Assembly (NCBI GenBank): GCA_025345505.1
Contig: JANVCC010000018.1
Coordinates: forward strand, 7,612,316 to 7,676,315
Direction: 5' to 3'
From: Todiramphus chloris collaris
Lineage: Eukaryota; Chordata; Aves; Coraciiformes; Alcedinidae
Length of the DNA stretch: 64,000 bases
The position numbers and the translations under genes were made by a program. Position 1 is the stretch's first letter, and each line of letters starts with the position of its first letter. Shown here in pieces: positions 13,701-26,657 of this stretch. The notes beneath the pieces are model-generated. The model was given only the letters and a program-made list of their open reading frames with translations. It did no database searches and had not been told where the DNA came from.

Positions 13701-16700
13701 CTCCATGGGGCTATGATTTCACCTTTATTACATTAATTAAATGTAATGTGCCTCAGTAGCAGAGCTCAAAATATTGATCTGTTAATGAAAGAGCAAAGGT
13801 CAATGCTTAATGCAGGTGCCATCTGAAACACAGAAAGTAGGGATAGAATATGCCTGGTTTATTATGGTGTCTTGCGATACACATTTCACAGCTGTGCTGT
13901 ATCTGCATATAGATGTGGTACATACCACTTCATAGAACTGAAAATCATTATGAATTTGATATTTAGTAAATGTACAATATATATGAGGAAATAGTTTACT
14001 AGCAGTAATGTTATAGTCTGGCTAAGTAACTAATTCTCTAACTTACCAGTAAGTAGTTACATATTTCATGTGCCACTAAAATTTTACCACAAATTGATCC
14101 AAATTAATTGGATTCACAATTAATTCAAAGACATTACTTAGACACACAAAAAATAAAGTTCTTGGATCTCTTTAGAAGAACAGATATAAAGCAATATTGG
14201 ACTGACCAATTTTTTTTTTTTTCAGTTTTACTGGGAAACTCTCAGAGATAAACGGTTAATACAATGTGCAGCAACATGAGGGCTTTGTACTGAAATTCCA
14301 TGTGGGGTTGTATTATCAATCAATGCATCCTAGGGATTTACACAGAAATCTGCTAATGGAATACAGGTAACTTAGTACTATGCCATCAGTAAGTGTCACT
14401 GTCACTATTGGGAGACATTAGCTCTCACAGCAGTGGTTGGGAAAAATACACAATACAGTACATGTAGTTCATAATCTGTTGTGAATTACATGGCAGCTCT
14501 TCCTGTCTTTCTTTTGTCTACATAATCTTAAGATATTTAATAGCACTCTGCACTGTTACCCTAGCACAAAAGACAGATCAATTAAGAAATCATTGCAAAT
14601 TTTCTGCTCAGTAAAATAAAAAAACTGTCAGCGGTCTTGAAAACTACTAACTACATCTATGACTTAGGCTCTATGTCAGTGTTTCTCATTCAGTGGGTTA
14701 CAACCCCAACACCATCATGAAACATCACCAGAGGGAGTGTAAATCTTAAGACAGCTTTAAGCAGAGTATATCTCACTCTTCTGTTCTTCACAAATCCTTA
14801 TATTTTAAGGCTAAGTAATTTTTTTAAATCTCTTAAAACACACATTGTGGCAATTACTTTTCTTACTGTTAGATCTGTAGAACATAGAGGGGATTAATAT
14901 TTTTTTCCTATAAATAGTCACTGTGTAAATACTTATAAGTCATACTTTAATTAAAATGAACTAATGCTTGTGTTACATGATACTAGTTAGCATTTGATAG
15001 CTAATGCACATAAAAATTCCTGTGAGGTCCATGTAAGTTTTAACACATCAGCTGAAAAGACTTACTGCAACTAGTATTGACCAGATAGTTTATGGTAAAA
15101 GTACAGCAGGGCTTTAGGGCATGAGCTAGTATATTCTAGCCATAGGAGTTGAAACTAACTTTGTTTTATCTAATGAAGACTGTATCAAAGACTGATTTTT
15201 GTATTAACAAAATTCACCATAGAACTTGGTAAAACCTTACTATCTTTTCTTTCAGGGCTAATTAAATGAAAAGTACCAGCATATTATGCCCATATTTAGA
15301 ATTACACCTGCATTTATCCCAGCATTTGACACAGTGGTAGCCTTGTGTGTTAACAGTATCTGTATTTTCTTTGTCAGAAAGATTGTAATGATATGAGCTT
15401 TACTGAGCTGAAACAATGCTAGCTAAGAAAATGAGCCCCGAGATGTTCCTCACTCTTGCCCCTTTGAAACATCACTCCTTTTGTGTCCTCCAGTTGCTCC
15501 TTAGCTGCTGTCTCACTGGGTGCTGCACCAACTCATTATCCAGACAAAGGAGATGCCCTACCTTCAACAAGTATAATAACGAATCTTTGCTCACCTGGAT
15601 TGTGGGCTTGCATTTGATTATGTCTGTGACAGCTAATCAGAAAATTTCTAATGACATAGAATAAAGGCAAATTTGCCAGAAAGGAGTATAGTTTCTTCCA
15701 TCATACATATGGATAGATACGTATTTCGGGTATTTCTTTTACACACATACCTGTGTATGTAAGCCACACTTCAACTTTCCTTAAGAACAAGGAAAAATTA
15801 AAACCAAAATTACAGACTGAAGAATCACCTAAGATACACATCACATAAGAAGTCTTGCTGCAGAAAAGACCACAGGAAGGCAAAGAAGCTTGCAGTACCA
15901 TGAAACTGTAATTTGATGGTTATTTGGATCAAAATTTATTCAAACAAAAAACAGAACAGTCTACATTTTCCTCTCTGTGTCACTCTATTTTTCTCTGTTG
16001 CTGTAACAGTTTTTACTGTAATCTAGTTTGGGGAACTGATCTAGATGAAAAAATAACAACTAGAGAACAAAATAAAGATCTTTTTTTTTTCTTTTTTGAC
16101 TTGATGAATTCCAGTTCATGACTAAGATACATATTTTTTTGCCAGTCCAGTGGAAGGCATGACACTACATAGAAGGAACTGCTAGACTGTCTTAAGTGCA
16201 TCTCAAACCGTGCCTGGGACATGATAGGGGAATTTGGTGTAGCAAGATGCCTTACAACTGTGGGATTTGGTTTGGAGGTAAGGAGTTGAGAAGGATTCAT
16301 ATGAATGTTGAAGAAACAAGTCCAGCTTTTCTATGTCCTCTTCCCCAGCTAAGCAGGACAGTGAAGCTGTGACCCACTCTACTAAAAAATTAAGCATGAA
16401 GTGAAAATAAAAGGAAGGCCAAAGTGCTTCTTTTCTCTGGGCACTGAGCACACACCTTTTAAGGCTTCTGATGCAATGTATTTTCCCTGTTTACAGGTAA
16501 TTAGGGTCTGTTTTCTACCATTACTCAACTCTTTCTATTTATGTGAATGTACACGTTGAGACAGTAGAGGACACTGGCAAAGTACTGGACAAAGTCTAAC
16601 AACAGCTAATAAGAGAAGCATAGGCTTCTAGATTTCTTGCATGGAAAGGAAAGCAAACTGATTTTTTGCTGTCCTGTGGGATGCAATTATGCTGTCCATA

Positions 16701-18348
16701 ACCAAAGAGTGACCTGTCTCACCTCCCCTGTTTATTGAATACAAACCTGAGGCCTGGTTTTGTTGCAAGATCCCTGCCTAAGATGGATATCCTAAGGCCA
16801 AAGTCAATAAACAGTCAACCACTATACCTGCCAAGAGACAGTATATTCAAAAGAATACATTCCAGTATATTATCATGTCTGTTTCTGTTAGAATCAACAT
16901 TTCTTTTCTAGCTCACTTAAAATCAAATAAACCACAGTCTAAGAGATATATACCTTAATTCCCACACAATGTATACAACCATGGTTCAAATATGTGATTC
17001 TGACTGAAAAAATTGGGTTAAATTTTCAGATGCTTATGTGATGCTGTATATTTAACTTCTTTGAATCCTGAAAGAAGAAACTTCAGGATTAATACCTGGC
17101 TATGTCTTCTCAGGGAATAAAAGTAGGAACAATAAGCTGCCAACTGAAATATCTGAGAAAGAATCAGTACTGCAAGTGTCAGAGCTTTGGCTCTTTCAAG
17201 GAAGCACTCAGAAAAATGTTGGAGAAGAAGCTTTCAAATCTTTATGGGACTTTCTCCAGTGATGATTTAAAGGATGACATTCTACCAGAGGAAAACCACT
17301 CTAATTTCCACATTGTTTGAAATCTGTTTGCAATGAAATGTACAGTTTGCAGAAACTGCAGGAAAAAACACCAGTGAAGCCTCCAGAAACTTTAATTTTT
17401 ACTTTTAATGGGTTTCAGACATATATAAAGACAACAGGTTTATTGCACAGCTCATCTTTGTCAGTCTAAAAAAATCTCCTGGACACCATGTCCCAGATTC
17501 ATACCATTCTCCCTGTTGTTGTAAAAATCTCTAGTCTATCTGTGTGTATGTCTTTACTGGAGAGATAAGTTTCCCCAGAGAACAATTCAGAGCACCTAGG
17601 ATCTGCATTGCTCTCTTATAATAATTTATTTTTGCATTATGCTACAGTAAAGTAATAATATCAGGTAAACTAGCTCAGATGGCTAAGATAACAATTTAGG
17701 CATCTTGTTTGTCTACCTAAGATCAGATGAAGCAATCCAAGCTGATGGAACTGCAAATGGTCATAATAATATGAAAACCAGTAATAATGATGAAGCAATA
17801 TTATTGCATATTATGGGAAATTGTTATGATAAAATATAGGTAATTTTCTATCATGATAGATATATATATGTTATATATGCTGAAAGATGGCAGAGATTGT
17901 ATCTTTTCCAGAGGAGAGAGAGAAGCATCAAGAAAATCCTGGGGCTTAGAGAAAAGAAGACTTTTGCTTCTTTGAATCCACAACAAATTATAGCAACATT
18001 GAACATGAATGTTGTTCAATATTCACTCCCCAAAAGGTTGTGCCATTATACATGGAGAGGTGTGTGTGCTGTTGGTGGAATACAATCTCTTTGGGATCAC
18101 AGAGATGTGGTGGGATAGATCACATAATTAGAGCATTGCCATGGATATATACAGTCCAAGAAGGTGAAGAGGGGTAATTGCCCATTACGTGAGAGAACAG
18201 AGGGAATGCACGAAGCTGTGCCTTAGGATGGAAAATGAGATAGCTGAAAATGTATGCATTAGTGTTAGGCAAAAAATCAACACTGGAAACATCATGTTGG
18301 ATGTCTATTCCTGATCTCCATATCAGAAAGAAAAAAAAAAAAAAAATT
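10741..18348. other. Unique AT-rich non-coding DNA
   Basis: No transposon, RNA gene or exon could be supported in these 7.6 kb. Small simple repeats are present: (TTTTC)n at about 11924-11952, a 12-bp doublet at 12471-12494 and a T-run near 14210. A 14-bp perfect palindrome, TCTATCATGATAGA, lies at 17847-17860. Open frames such as 15416-15664, 16013-16300 and 17102-17320 show no domain or composition that would separate them from chance. Confidence 0.5.
11924..11952. repeat. (TTTTC)n pentanucleotide microsatellite
   Basis: Four to five copies of TTTTC ending in a T-run. It is directly followed by CCTACAG, so the tract looks like a splice acceptor, but no convincing exon follows. Confidence 0.8.
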
Positions 18349-18572
18349 CTACTTAAATTGAGGAAAAACTTCCTTATTGTAAAGGGGCTCAAACACTGGA
18401 AAAGGCTGACCAGAGATACTGTGGAGTGTCCACCCTTGCATGTATTAAAAAGCAAACTGGATAATGCCCTGAGCTATGGCTGACCCTGCTTTGAAATGGA
18501 GGTTTAGACTGCATGATCTCCAGAGGCACTTTCCAGCCCCAACTCTTCTGTGACTCTGTGTGACTCTGCGAT
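18349..18572 (+). mobile_element. CR1 LINE 3' end fragment
   Basis: The sequence tracks the CR1 reverse transcriptase C-terminus: forms of 'NFLIVKGLKHWKRL...VECPPLHVLKSKLDNALS', with the conserved W and the L-D-x-A-L-S end. The CR1 3' UTR follows, with CATGATCTCCAGAGGCACTT and terminal CTGTGACTCTGTG repeats. An A16 run (18331-18346) sits right at its 5' edge. The tail is noticeably diverged, so this is an old copy. No intact coding region. Confidence 0.8.
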
Positions 18573-20790
18573 ACGTTACATTTTGTTAAACTGGAAGAAG
18601 TGTCAGCAGAAGTTAATTAAGTTGTAGTACATACACAAACTCATGAAATCATGGAGTTATATCAATAGATATTTCTTCTGTTATTTATAAGCGATTGAAG
18701 TCTATATCATGCCATTGCCCATCTCTATTTATATGTCTGCACTGAATGATATAAGTAGAAGGCTTGAGGCAAGATTTTTAGAGAAAAGAGAAAAGCTAAG
18801 TCAATTGAAAGCAATTTCTGAAGGGAATAACATAAAAAAACAAGGAGGAGAAATATTTGAAAAGGAGGAAAGGGATTGAAGGATATTGAAGATATTATGT
18901 TTATGTATCATTCTGGCTCTACTGAATGTCGTAAAAAAGAATTACACCAACAGTTAAGTTAGTGGATAAAGTAAAAATTTTGAGAAGAGGCACAAAGGAA
19001 AACCAAGAGAACATCAAGAGCATCTGAAGTGCTAGGAGGCATTTTCCTTGTGGAAAATGTCTGAAAATCCTTAAGAGAGCTGATGAAGTTTCATTTCAAT
19101 AGCTGAGCAGCTCATTTAAGCAGTCATCCAAAAGCCTCAGTACAGCTTTGTACCAAAAAAACCACAAAAACCACAAAAAAAAACCCCAGATACAGCGTTT
19201 TAAAATGATAAAATGAAGATTCTTTAGGAATACACTTTTACTCTCAAACACCAAAGCAAGCCAGAAAATTAGAACTTCTGTTCATTCTGCAAACTACAGA
19301 AGCCAAGTGTACTAAACACTGAACATCTGCCAACAACAAGGGAAGGAAAAATATTCACATTTTTTATATCAGATGGAATATATAGGAATAAGAGAAGATC
19401 ATCCTACATTCTGTTCAAGACTTTGCAGGGATATCAGAATGACTGAAGATTTCCATGAAGTATTCAAATTCCTCGCCTACTATCTTGAAGTAGTGTCAAT
19501 GTTTCAGTGATACTTTGAAGTCTTAGAATCTGAGTAATCGTACTTCCTGGACATTGACACTGGTTTATAAACTCAGGAATAATAGGAACAGTAAGGATGT
19601 TGGGTAAAACCAAACAAACAAAACCAGGTTTATCTTCCACCTGAGACTGGAGGAAGATATGTGAGAGAAAAGTTACAGTCTAAGACCAGAATCTGGTGTA
19701 AGGTTGATCTGAGAGCTCCCACAGGGATCAGCAGTGGTTCTAAGACAAAAGAAGAACTCTGGAAGTAATGAACACTTTCAGTTTTCCTGCTGCGTCAAAT
19801 TAGCAAGTTGGAGCTGGACACTTAAGGGGAATGTTTAAATGCAGTCCAATGATATTAAATCACAAAATCAAGGTTTCTGAAAATCTTTTTGATGGAAGAG
19901 TCACTATAAGCGAACCATATGTAACAAGCAAAAGTGACACATAAAATAGTTTCTAGAACTTATATGACACACATAATAATAAAAATCACAGCCTGAGATT
20001 TTAAACTAGACTTTTAAGCCATTTATTTCCATTATTCCTCCTGTTTATTATTTCTAAAAAAAAAAAAAACCCTGAATTTTAGATACCAAGGTGTAATATT
20101 GCCTTTGACATTATAGAAAATAATGAAACAGAGAACATCTTTATCACTATGTATTAATTAAAATATGTAATATAAAAATCGTGTTATATTACAGAAATAA
20201 TTACATTCTAGAAAGGACTGGTATGGCTGCCATTCACCTTCTGAAGTATAACTTGTTTTACTTTCTACACTAAATTGAACTTGTCCCATGTATTCGGTGA
20301 TAAGAAGTGAGTGAAGGATCCGTCAAAAAGTGAAAGTTGTGTCTGACTCTTGTAACCCAGCCACAGAGCAAGGAATTGATGGTACTTAAAGACAATTATC
20401 CTGCACAAGGTTTGGAAGCTTCAATTTTCTTTCTTTGTAAATTGATCCACGACAAACAATAAAACACGCTTTATCTGGATTCTTGATACGAGTAATTAAC
20501 CATTGAAGAAACTTCTTATTCTTGGCTGACATTATATGCAGACAACACTCAACAGAACTGAGAAATATTTTATTTAATATATTAAATAATTTTCTATATT
20601 AAATGCTTAACACTCCAGTGTAAAATGTAAAATAAATGCTGGTTTATATCTGTTGTTCTTTCAGAAAAAGTGAAAAAATGTGGTTGATTTTTCTGAATAA
20701 GAAGTAAGAAATAATGTAAATATACTTCTTCTTTAAAAAAGTAGTATTTAAGAAATAAAATAAAATAATTTTTTTTCTGATGAGAAAAAT
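18573..20790. other. Unique AT-rich non-coding DNA
   Basis: Nothing recognisable beyond low-complexity A/C-rich sequence near 19155-19190 and an A14 run at 20056-20069. Confidence 0.5.
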
Positions 20791-20987
20791 GGAGGGCGGA
20801 AGGGGCTACAAGGATGGCTTTTGTGAGAAAACACCAGGAGATGCCCCCAGGTCCCATAGAGCCAATGCCAGACAGCCAGGAAGAAGAAGGGGGAGGAGGT
20901 ACTCCATGGGCCGGAGCAGAGATTCCCCTGCAGTCCATGGTGAAGACCATGGTGAGGCAGGCTGTCCTCCTGCAGCCTGAGGTGGGT
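20791..20987 (+). mobile_element. LTR fragment, same family as the 6191 LTR
   Basis: This carries GGAAGGGGCTACAAGGATGG and the following 'cttttgtgagaa' U3 segment. It then jumps to the ATTCCCCTGCAGTCCATGG / TGAAGACCATGGTGA segment that also occurs at 6510-6540 in the full solo LTR. Between them about 200 bases present in the 6191 copy are missing, so this copy is internally deleted as well as truncated at both ends. No TG or CA terminus is visible. The frames inside it on both strands are not genes. Confidence 0.75.
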
Positions 20988-22679
20988 GGGTGTATGTGTT
21001 TGATACCATTTCTACCCATTGGCACCATGATGGAAAGCTTGTTTGTTGACAAGACTCTGTGCCTTGCTCCAAATTCAGAAACATAACAATGAATACATTT
21101 GTAGGTGACAGAACATTTTAGGACTTCAGCTTAATACTGCTATGGATTTAAAGCCCTAAAGATGTCTTCAGACATGAGTTATTGGACTGACTATAGGTAA
21201 GCAGCTCCTAAAGCACAATTCTTCTCCCTCTAACAAATATCAGCGTTGTTTCCCTGTTGTCTCAGTACCATCATGGCTTCTAGTCACTAAAGCAGTCTCC
21301 TCAAGATATTGGCAGAGCACTCAAAAAGCTTCATGATGATTCTGAATCCAACATAAGCACAGATAACCACCATAAGATTTAAAATAAGAGAGAAACTTTA
21401 ATTCAGTAATATAGCTTTTGCAATCTAACAGGATGAACAAACGTGCATGGATTCTCTGGAAAATATTATGAGTATCTAAAGACTTTTCAGAAGAGGCTTT
21501 TCAAGTTGTTCATCTTTTCTTTTCTTCTGCTTTGGCAGAATACAAAGTTAAATACTTCTCTGTTAAACACTACAGAGGCTTGCTTCAATAAAGGCAGACC
21601 AAAAAGACCCATACAGAACAGAATTACAAATAGGAAGTGTGTAAGGTGGTGTAAAAAACAGTTTTGCCATGATATAGGAAAGGAAACTTTTAATCATCAA
21701 ACTGTCTTACCCCAAATAAGAGGTAAAACCAAAACCTAACCTTATCACATCAATATACTAAAAGTAGAAACAATGGGAATCACTGAGTACAGATCAGAAG
21801 CTAGGAGCAATAAATAAATACTGAAGCAATCTAACAATGTATGAAAAATTTCTGATCCTTGAGGGTAAATTAAATCAGTATTCTATGAATTGATTAAATG
21901 TGTCATACCAGCTGATGGCACATTTTGTCAGCTGAGGTATAGAAACCACAGAGATACTCAACAAATGTTTCCATACACATAAAACCCCCTGTATTTTATG
22001 ATACTAAGGAAATGGATTCTGTTTTATTATGTTTTATCCTGCATTGCAACTCCTGACTGTACTGTTAGCATGGCTCAAATTTTCATTATTGCTTTATCTC
22101 TGGGATGTTAATGGAAAGGTATTCACCAAAGGAGACAAAAGTATATAAATAAATAAGCTAAAGATGCAGACTAGTCTAATACAGAGAAAAATACCAAACT
22201 ATAGGAAAAAAAAAAAAAAAAAGTAGAGCTGGTATACATCTGACATAACTTGATCTATTTACGAAGGAAACATGTATAACTTATCCGGACTCCTATGTTT
22301 ACTTTAAAGTTGATGGAGACTTAGCAAAGGTTCCCATATAGGCACTCATTTTAGGATGTCCCCGAATGACTATACTGCCTAGAGATATTCTAAATCCAAA
22401 GAACATCCCAGATTACATTTCTACTTAATCAGAAACGTCACAGTTATTATTTGCAGTTATGGTTCATAGCTTGCTAAAACTGCATAGTCAGAGTATTGCT
22501 AAGGAAGCCAGTAAAGGTTTTCAGAAATGCTTACAACACCTGTAGCCTGAGTATACCATATGTCCTTGAAGAAATTTGCACATGCAAAGCATTGCACAGA
22601 TAAAGCTCTGTAAAAGGATCTGGGATCTGAGTATTCTGTACAGGTCATGACAGGAAAATAGAGAAATTGTCTGTCAAAT
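20988..22679. other. Unique AT-rich non-coding DNA
   Basis: No gene or transposon recognised. There is an A17 run at 22206-22222. The last five bases, CAAAT (22675-22679), are the left target-site copy of the following LTR. Confidence 0.5.
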
Positions 22680-23142
22680 TGTGGTGGGTTGGCCCTGGCA
22701 CGGCACCAGATGCCCACCAAGGCCTTCTATCACTCCTCCCAACCCCCGTCAGCATGGCACACAGGGAGAGAATAAGATGCAAAGAGCTGTGGGTTATGAT
22801 AGATAAGATGTTATTCTCTACTTCCCGTCCGCAGGCGATGTCAGGCCAAGTCCAGGAAGCAGGGCTCCAGAACACGTAGCAGTTGCTTGGAGGACAAAGC
22901 TGAATGCCCCCCCATCCTCCTCCTGCCCTCTCCCTTTATAGTTGAGCTGATGTTATATGGTATGGAATATCCCACTGGTCAGCTCAGGTCGGCTGTATCC
23001 CCTCGCCCATCTTGCCCCCCAGCCTCTGGTGCCGTGTGAGCGCTGGCAGCCAGAACACGGGTGTGTTATCAACACCCTCCAGCTCCCAGTGCTGCAGCGT
23101 GAGGGATGGATGGGGAAAAGCAGCTCAGCCAGACCCACTACA
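22680..23142 (-). mobile_element. Intact solo LTR with perfect 5-bp target duplication
   Basis: The plus strand runs from TGTGGTGGGTTGGCC to GACCCACTACA, giving TG...CA ends and a terminal inverted repeat. Identical CAAAT pentamers flank it (22675-22679 and 23143-23147), so both boundaries are exact and the LTR is 463 bp. On the minus strand a TATA box (ACTATAAAGGG, about 22932-22943) follows GGGATATTCCATACCAT, a U3 motif of the common avian ERVL-type LTR, so the minus strand is sense. No internal retroviral genes are present. The 5-bp duplication and LTR style fit an ERVL-like element; the exact family needs a library match. Confidence 0.9.
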
Positions 23143-25662
23143 CAAATGTACCAGATGTGTCCAGTGAAAGTCTGTGTTGCAGCATATAAAGTCAAAAGAA
23201 AAGCAGCAGAGCACTATCCTCATCAGGACATAGAGCAGCTGAATGAGCTACTGGGCAAAGGGAGAACTGTATGAAGAAGTATGAAAAGTCTTTCAGATGC
23301 ATTTAAAACTTAAGAATTCCATTTAGAAACGTAATGCTGACTACTCCTCTATACGCTCCCTACCACTCATAAAAGTTGCAATTGAGGGACCACATATAAT
23401 TCAGACCAAATAAGCAAATTCTCTGTCATTGTTCAAACAGTGAAACGCAGCTAGTGCTACACCGGCCATTTGCTGTATAAACAGCCAACCATTTGTTTCC
23501 TGATTAATTTTTATTTTCCAAGCTGTAACCAACCTCCTGACTGGCATACTTTACTGTATGTAAATACCAGCCAGAATGCAATCCCTGAAAAAGCCAAAGC
23601 CAACATGATTGCCTATTGTCTATTCAACTGTCAAGGAGCAACAGTATGACTAAAGGCAATCTGCATTTTTTATTAGAGAGACAATACAATTAAGGCAAAC
23701 CGTTTTCCTTTTCTGAGAGAAAATATATGTTAATTCATGCACATGAAAAGTCTTACATTTTGCAAGTACCTGTAGGTAGATGTAAATAATATGCGTTCTC
23801 CTATCTACATATTTCTTCCAGATTAGATTTGCCAAGCAATACAGGTTCCTTTATAAAAATTCAGATATTGTAAAACAAAGTAGCTTGGTCTTGCTACATT
23901 TTTTTTCTCCAGTAAGCAATTAGCAAATAAGTTGATGTTTGCTTTGAAGTGATCAATGTTCAGAAGACTGCCAAGACAGCTCTTTAATAGGCAGCTGGTT
24001 GGCTGTAGGTCTTTTGAATGGACTGTGCTCACTGAAAGATGACCAACCAACTTTATTATTCTTGCTAATTGAGTTACTGTCTGCCTGCAAGAGTATTTCA
24101 GGTGGTAAAACTGGTTATTCCATTTAGCAAACATGAAATGAATATAAATTAGCTGAGAAAGTATCACCTTTCATACACTGGCAACAGAATTCTGACTGCA
24201 ATAAAATGTGTATTGGAAGATGTTTTCAGTAGGAAAATAAATTTCTATACTTGCAGGTGGTACTCCAGTAGTCTACTTCAATACTTCAAGCTTTTCAATA
24301 TTACAGATCAATTTCATGAAAATATTATATTGCTTATTAACTAAAATCATCTAATATTTTTTATTAAAAATAAGATATCAAAAAATAATAATTTCAGGCT
24401 TTTTATTTGACTCATTTTATAGTATTCATCTTCATTTGCTGCATTTATTCTTCATAAATTTTTAAGTGATCCCATTTTACTGTTTTGACATTGGGTGTAG
24501 AAGGGAAGAGGTTTCTAAAGTCACAGTAGGGAATGTGAGTGCTGGAAATACCTGTGCTGTTTTTCTTAGTGCTAAGTAGTTGCAATAATCATAATAATTT
24601 CCATTTTATAAAGCCTCATCTTCTTCATACTCTTGGTGATAGTGAAATCTCATTGTTTGATAATATAATTTCTAAATATATTGCTTCATTTATTCACCAA
24701 AGGAGTAGATAAAAAGAAATATGTGACTGGATAGCACAGTCTCCCAACACCCCCATCACCAACATGTAACACACTGAATCCCTGGCATTCCCTGAAAAAA
24801 AATGCAGGTATTACTTGACAAATTACTTCTTAAAAATTCTGCCTTCTACCATCCTTCCTTCATTGACTGAACGTATTTTCAGATTGTCTTGTAGATATAC
24901 AAAAGGGGACAGCTAAAAGGATTTCACCTTAATTTCTGACAAGTTTCGGAACAAAATTGATTAATAGACTTGATCTGCACAACAGATGCTCAGAGCCATT
25001 ACAGAGCAGCATACCAAGGAACACATAAAAATTGTTTCCATGAGAGATAATACAATAACACCACGCTCATGTACAGTGTTTTTCATCTGGGAAGGTCTCT
25101 TTGTTTTGCAAAGTAGTCTTCTTCCTTGATGTAACCAGAACTGCTCTGTGGGATGTCTCTGTCCTTCTACAACACACACCTAAATGTGGAACTCCTAAAG
25201 AGAGTTTCTTCTTCAGGACATGATGATTTTTTCTTCAGATTTCCAACACTGAACTTATGTAGAACTCAGATAAACATATCTAAAAGTCCTGGGTAACTCC
25301 AGATTCTGTATGGACATCGACACACCATGATGGAGAAAGGAGGAATTTCCTGAGCTACAGCTTCAACTTCACTTTGTTCGCTAAGTCAAACTTAAACCAG
25401 TTCATAAATGGAGGTATAGTGCCATAGTCAATTTCCAAAGACAGAAATGAATTTTCTCATCATTATGGGTTTCTGTGAATCCTCTTTTTCTTTCTAAAAT
25501 TTAAATATCTAAAATCAGCATTTTAAAATCATACTTACGAAGTACCATATTCAAGTGTTCTCTTAGTGAGATGATTGAAAAAAAAATAGTCACAAGAAAT
25601 TTTTAAGCTATGTATTTATTTTCTGTGTGACAGGATAAAAAAAATAGAAGGCTTTAGGTTTT
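23143..25662. other. Unique AT-rich non-coding DNA
   Basis: Begins with the right target-site copy CAAAT. The part around 23440-23620 is unique sequence with scattered CpGs and TAAT/ATTTG motifs that could be a conserved non-coding element. The rest shows nothing recognisable. The 114-codon minus frame at 23823-24167 has no recognisable family. Confidence 0.5.
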
Positions 25663-25710
25663 ACAGAATCACAGAATCATTTAGGTTGGAAAAGACCCTT
25701 GATGATTCTC
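25663..25710 (-). mobile_element. CR1 LINE extreme 3' end, about 48 bp
   Basis: ACAGAATCACAGAATCATTT is followed by GGTTGGAAAAGACCC, the reverse complement of the CR1 terminus with its ATTCTGTG repeats. Only the last ~50 bases of the element were integrated or remain. This tail type differs from the CCAACCCCTACC type at 40346 and 61553. Confidence 0.8.
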
Positions 25711-26382
25711 TTTAAAGTTCAAGATAAATTGAACTATAAAACTTCAAAAATATCAATAACTTTTTAAAAGAAGTACCATAGTCAGAGTATTTTACAATTT
25801 GTACTTGAGACTTCTCATTTTTAAGTTTCTCATTAATATGATGAAATTAATAAAATCCAGCTTTTATCAAAAAACTGTTTCTCCATCCTTTTCCACTTTT
25901 TCTTCTATCTATATAGCTAAACTTCTACAGAGTAAAAATTTCAGAAGAACAAAGTTGTAGTGCTTTATATTTCTTTCTGTTGACTGCTTTGTAATTCTTC
26001 TGATTTTGAAGACATTTTCAAAACCTACATGACTGATCAGAAATAACAAACTGGGACAGGAAAGTGATAGCTCATATTAAAACACATGGCTTAAGAATAC
26101 AAATCTCATCTAGAAGTAATGTGAAAACAGTAATTAATAAATCTTCATCCTATCTTAACATCATATTCCTATTAAAATAATTTGAATGGTACGTTGTTTT
26201 TTTTGATACAAATTTTTTTTGACAAATTACTTTTTACAAAAAGCTTAAGTCTTTAGCCCAGCACAATTCTCATCCACATTTAGAAAATGGAAAACAAATT
26301 ATAGGGGATATACAAAATAAAAAAATAGTAGCCCAATTGTTACCATTCTTTCTCTCAGTGAAACAGAAGAGATCCCATTTCA
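25711..26382. other. Unique AT-rich non-coding DNA
   Basis: Very AT-rich; nothing recognised. Confidence 0.5.
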
Positions 26383-26657
26383 TACATGGTGGGATTGAGC
26401 GCACCTTCAGCAAATTTGCAGGCAATGCTAAGGTGAGGGGTGCAGTGGATTCACTTGAGGGAAGGGATGGCATCCAGAGGGATCTTGATGTGCTTGAGAA
26501 GTTGGTCCATATATATCTCATGATGTTCAATAAGGCAAAGTGCAAGGTCCTGCACCTGCATCAGGACAATGGCCTGTATCAGAACAGGCTGGAGGAATGA
26601 ACAGATTGAGAGTTGCCCTAAGGAGGAATTGATGGATGAAAAATGTAATGTGAGTCT
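26383..26657 (+). mobile_element. CR1 LINE internal reverse transcriptase fragment
   Basis: The plus frame gives G-I-E-R-T-F-S-K-F-A-G-N-A-K-V, then 'EGRDGIQRDLDVLEKL' and 'FNKAKCKVLHL', which is the CR1 palm and thumb region. The catalytic F-A-D-D box reads F-A-G-N, so both aspartates are lost. The copy ends in the 'IESCPKEE' stretch without reaching the CR1 3' end, so it is truncated on both sides. That is unusual for a LINE insertion and implies a later deletion or recombination. Confidence 0.85.
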
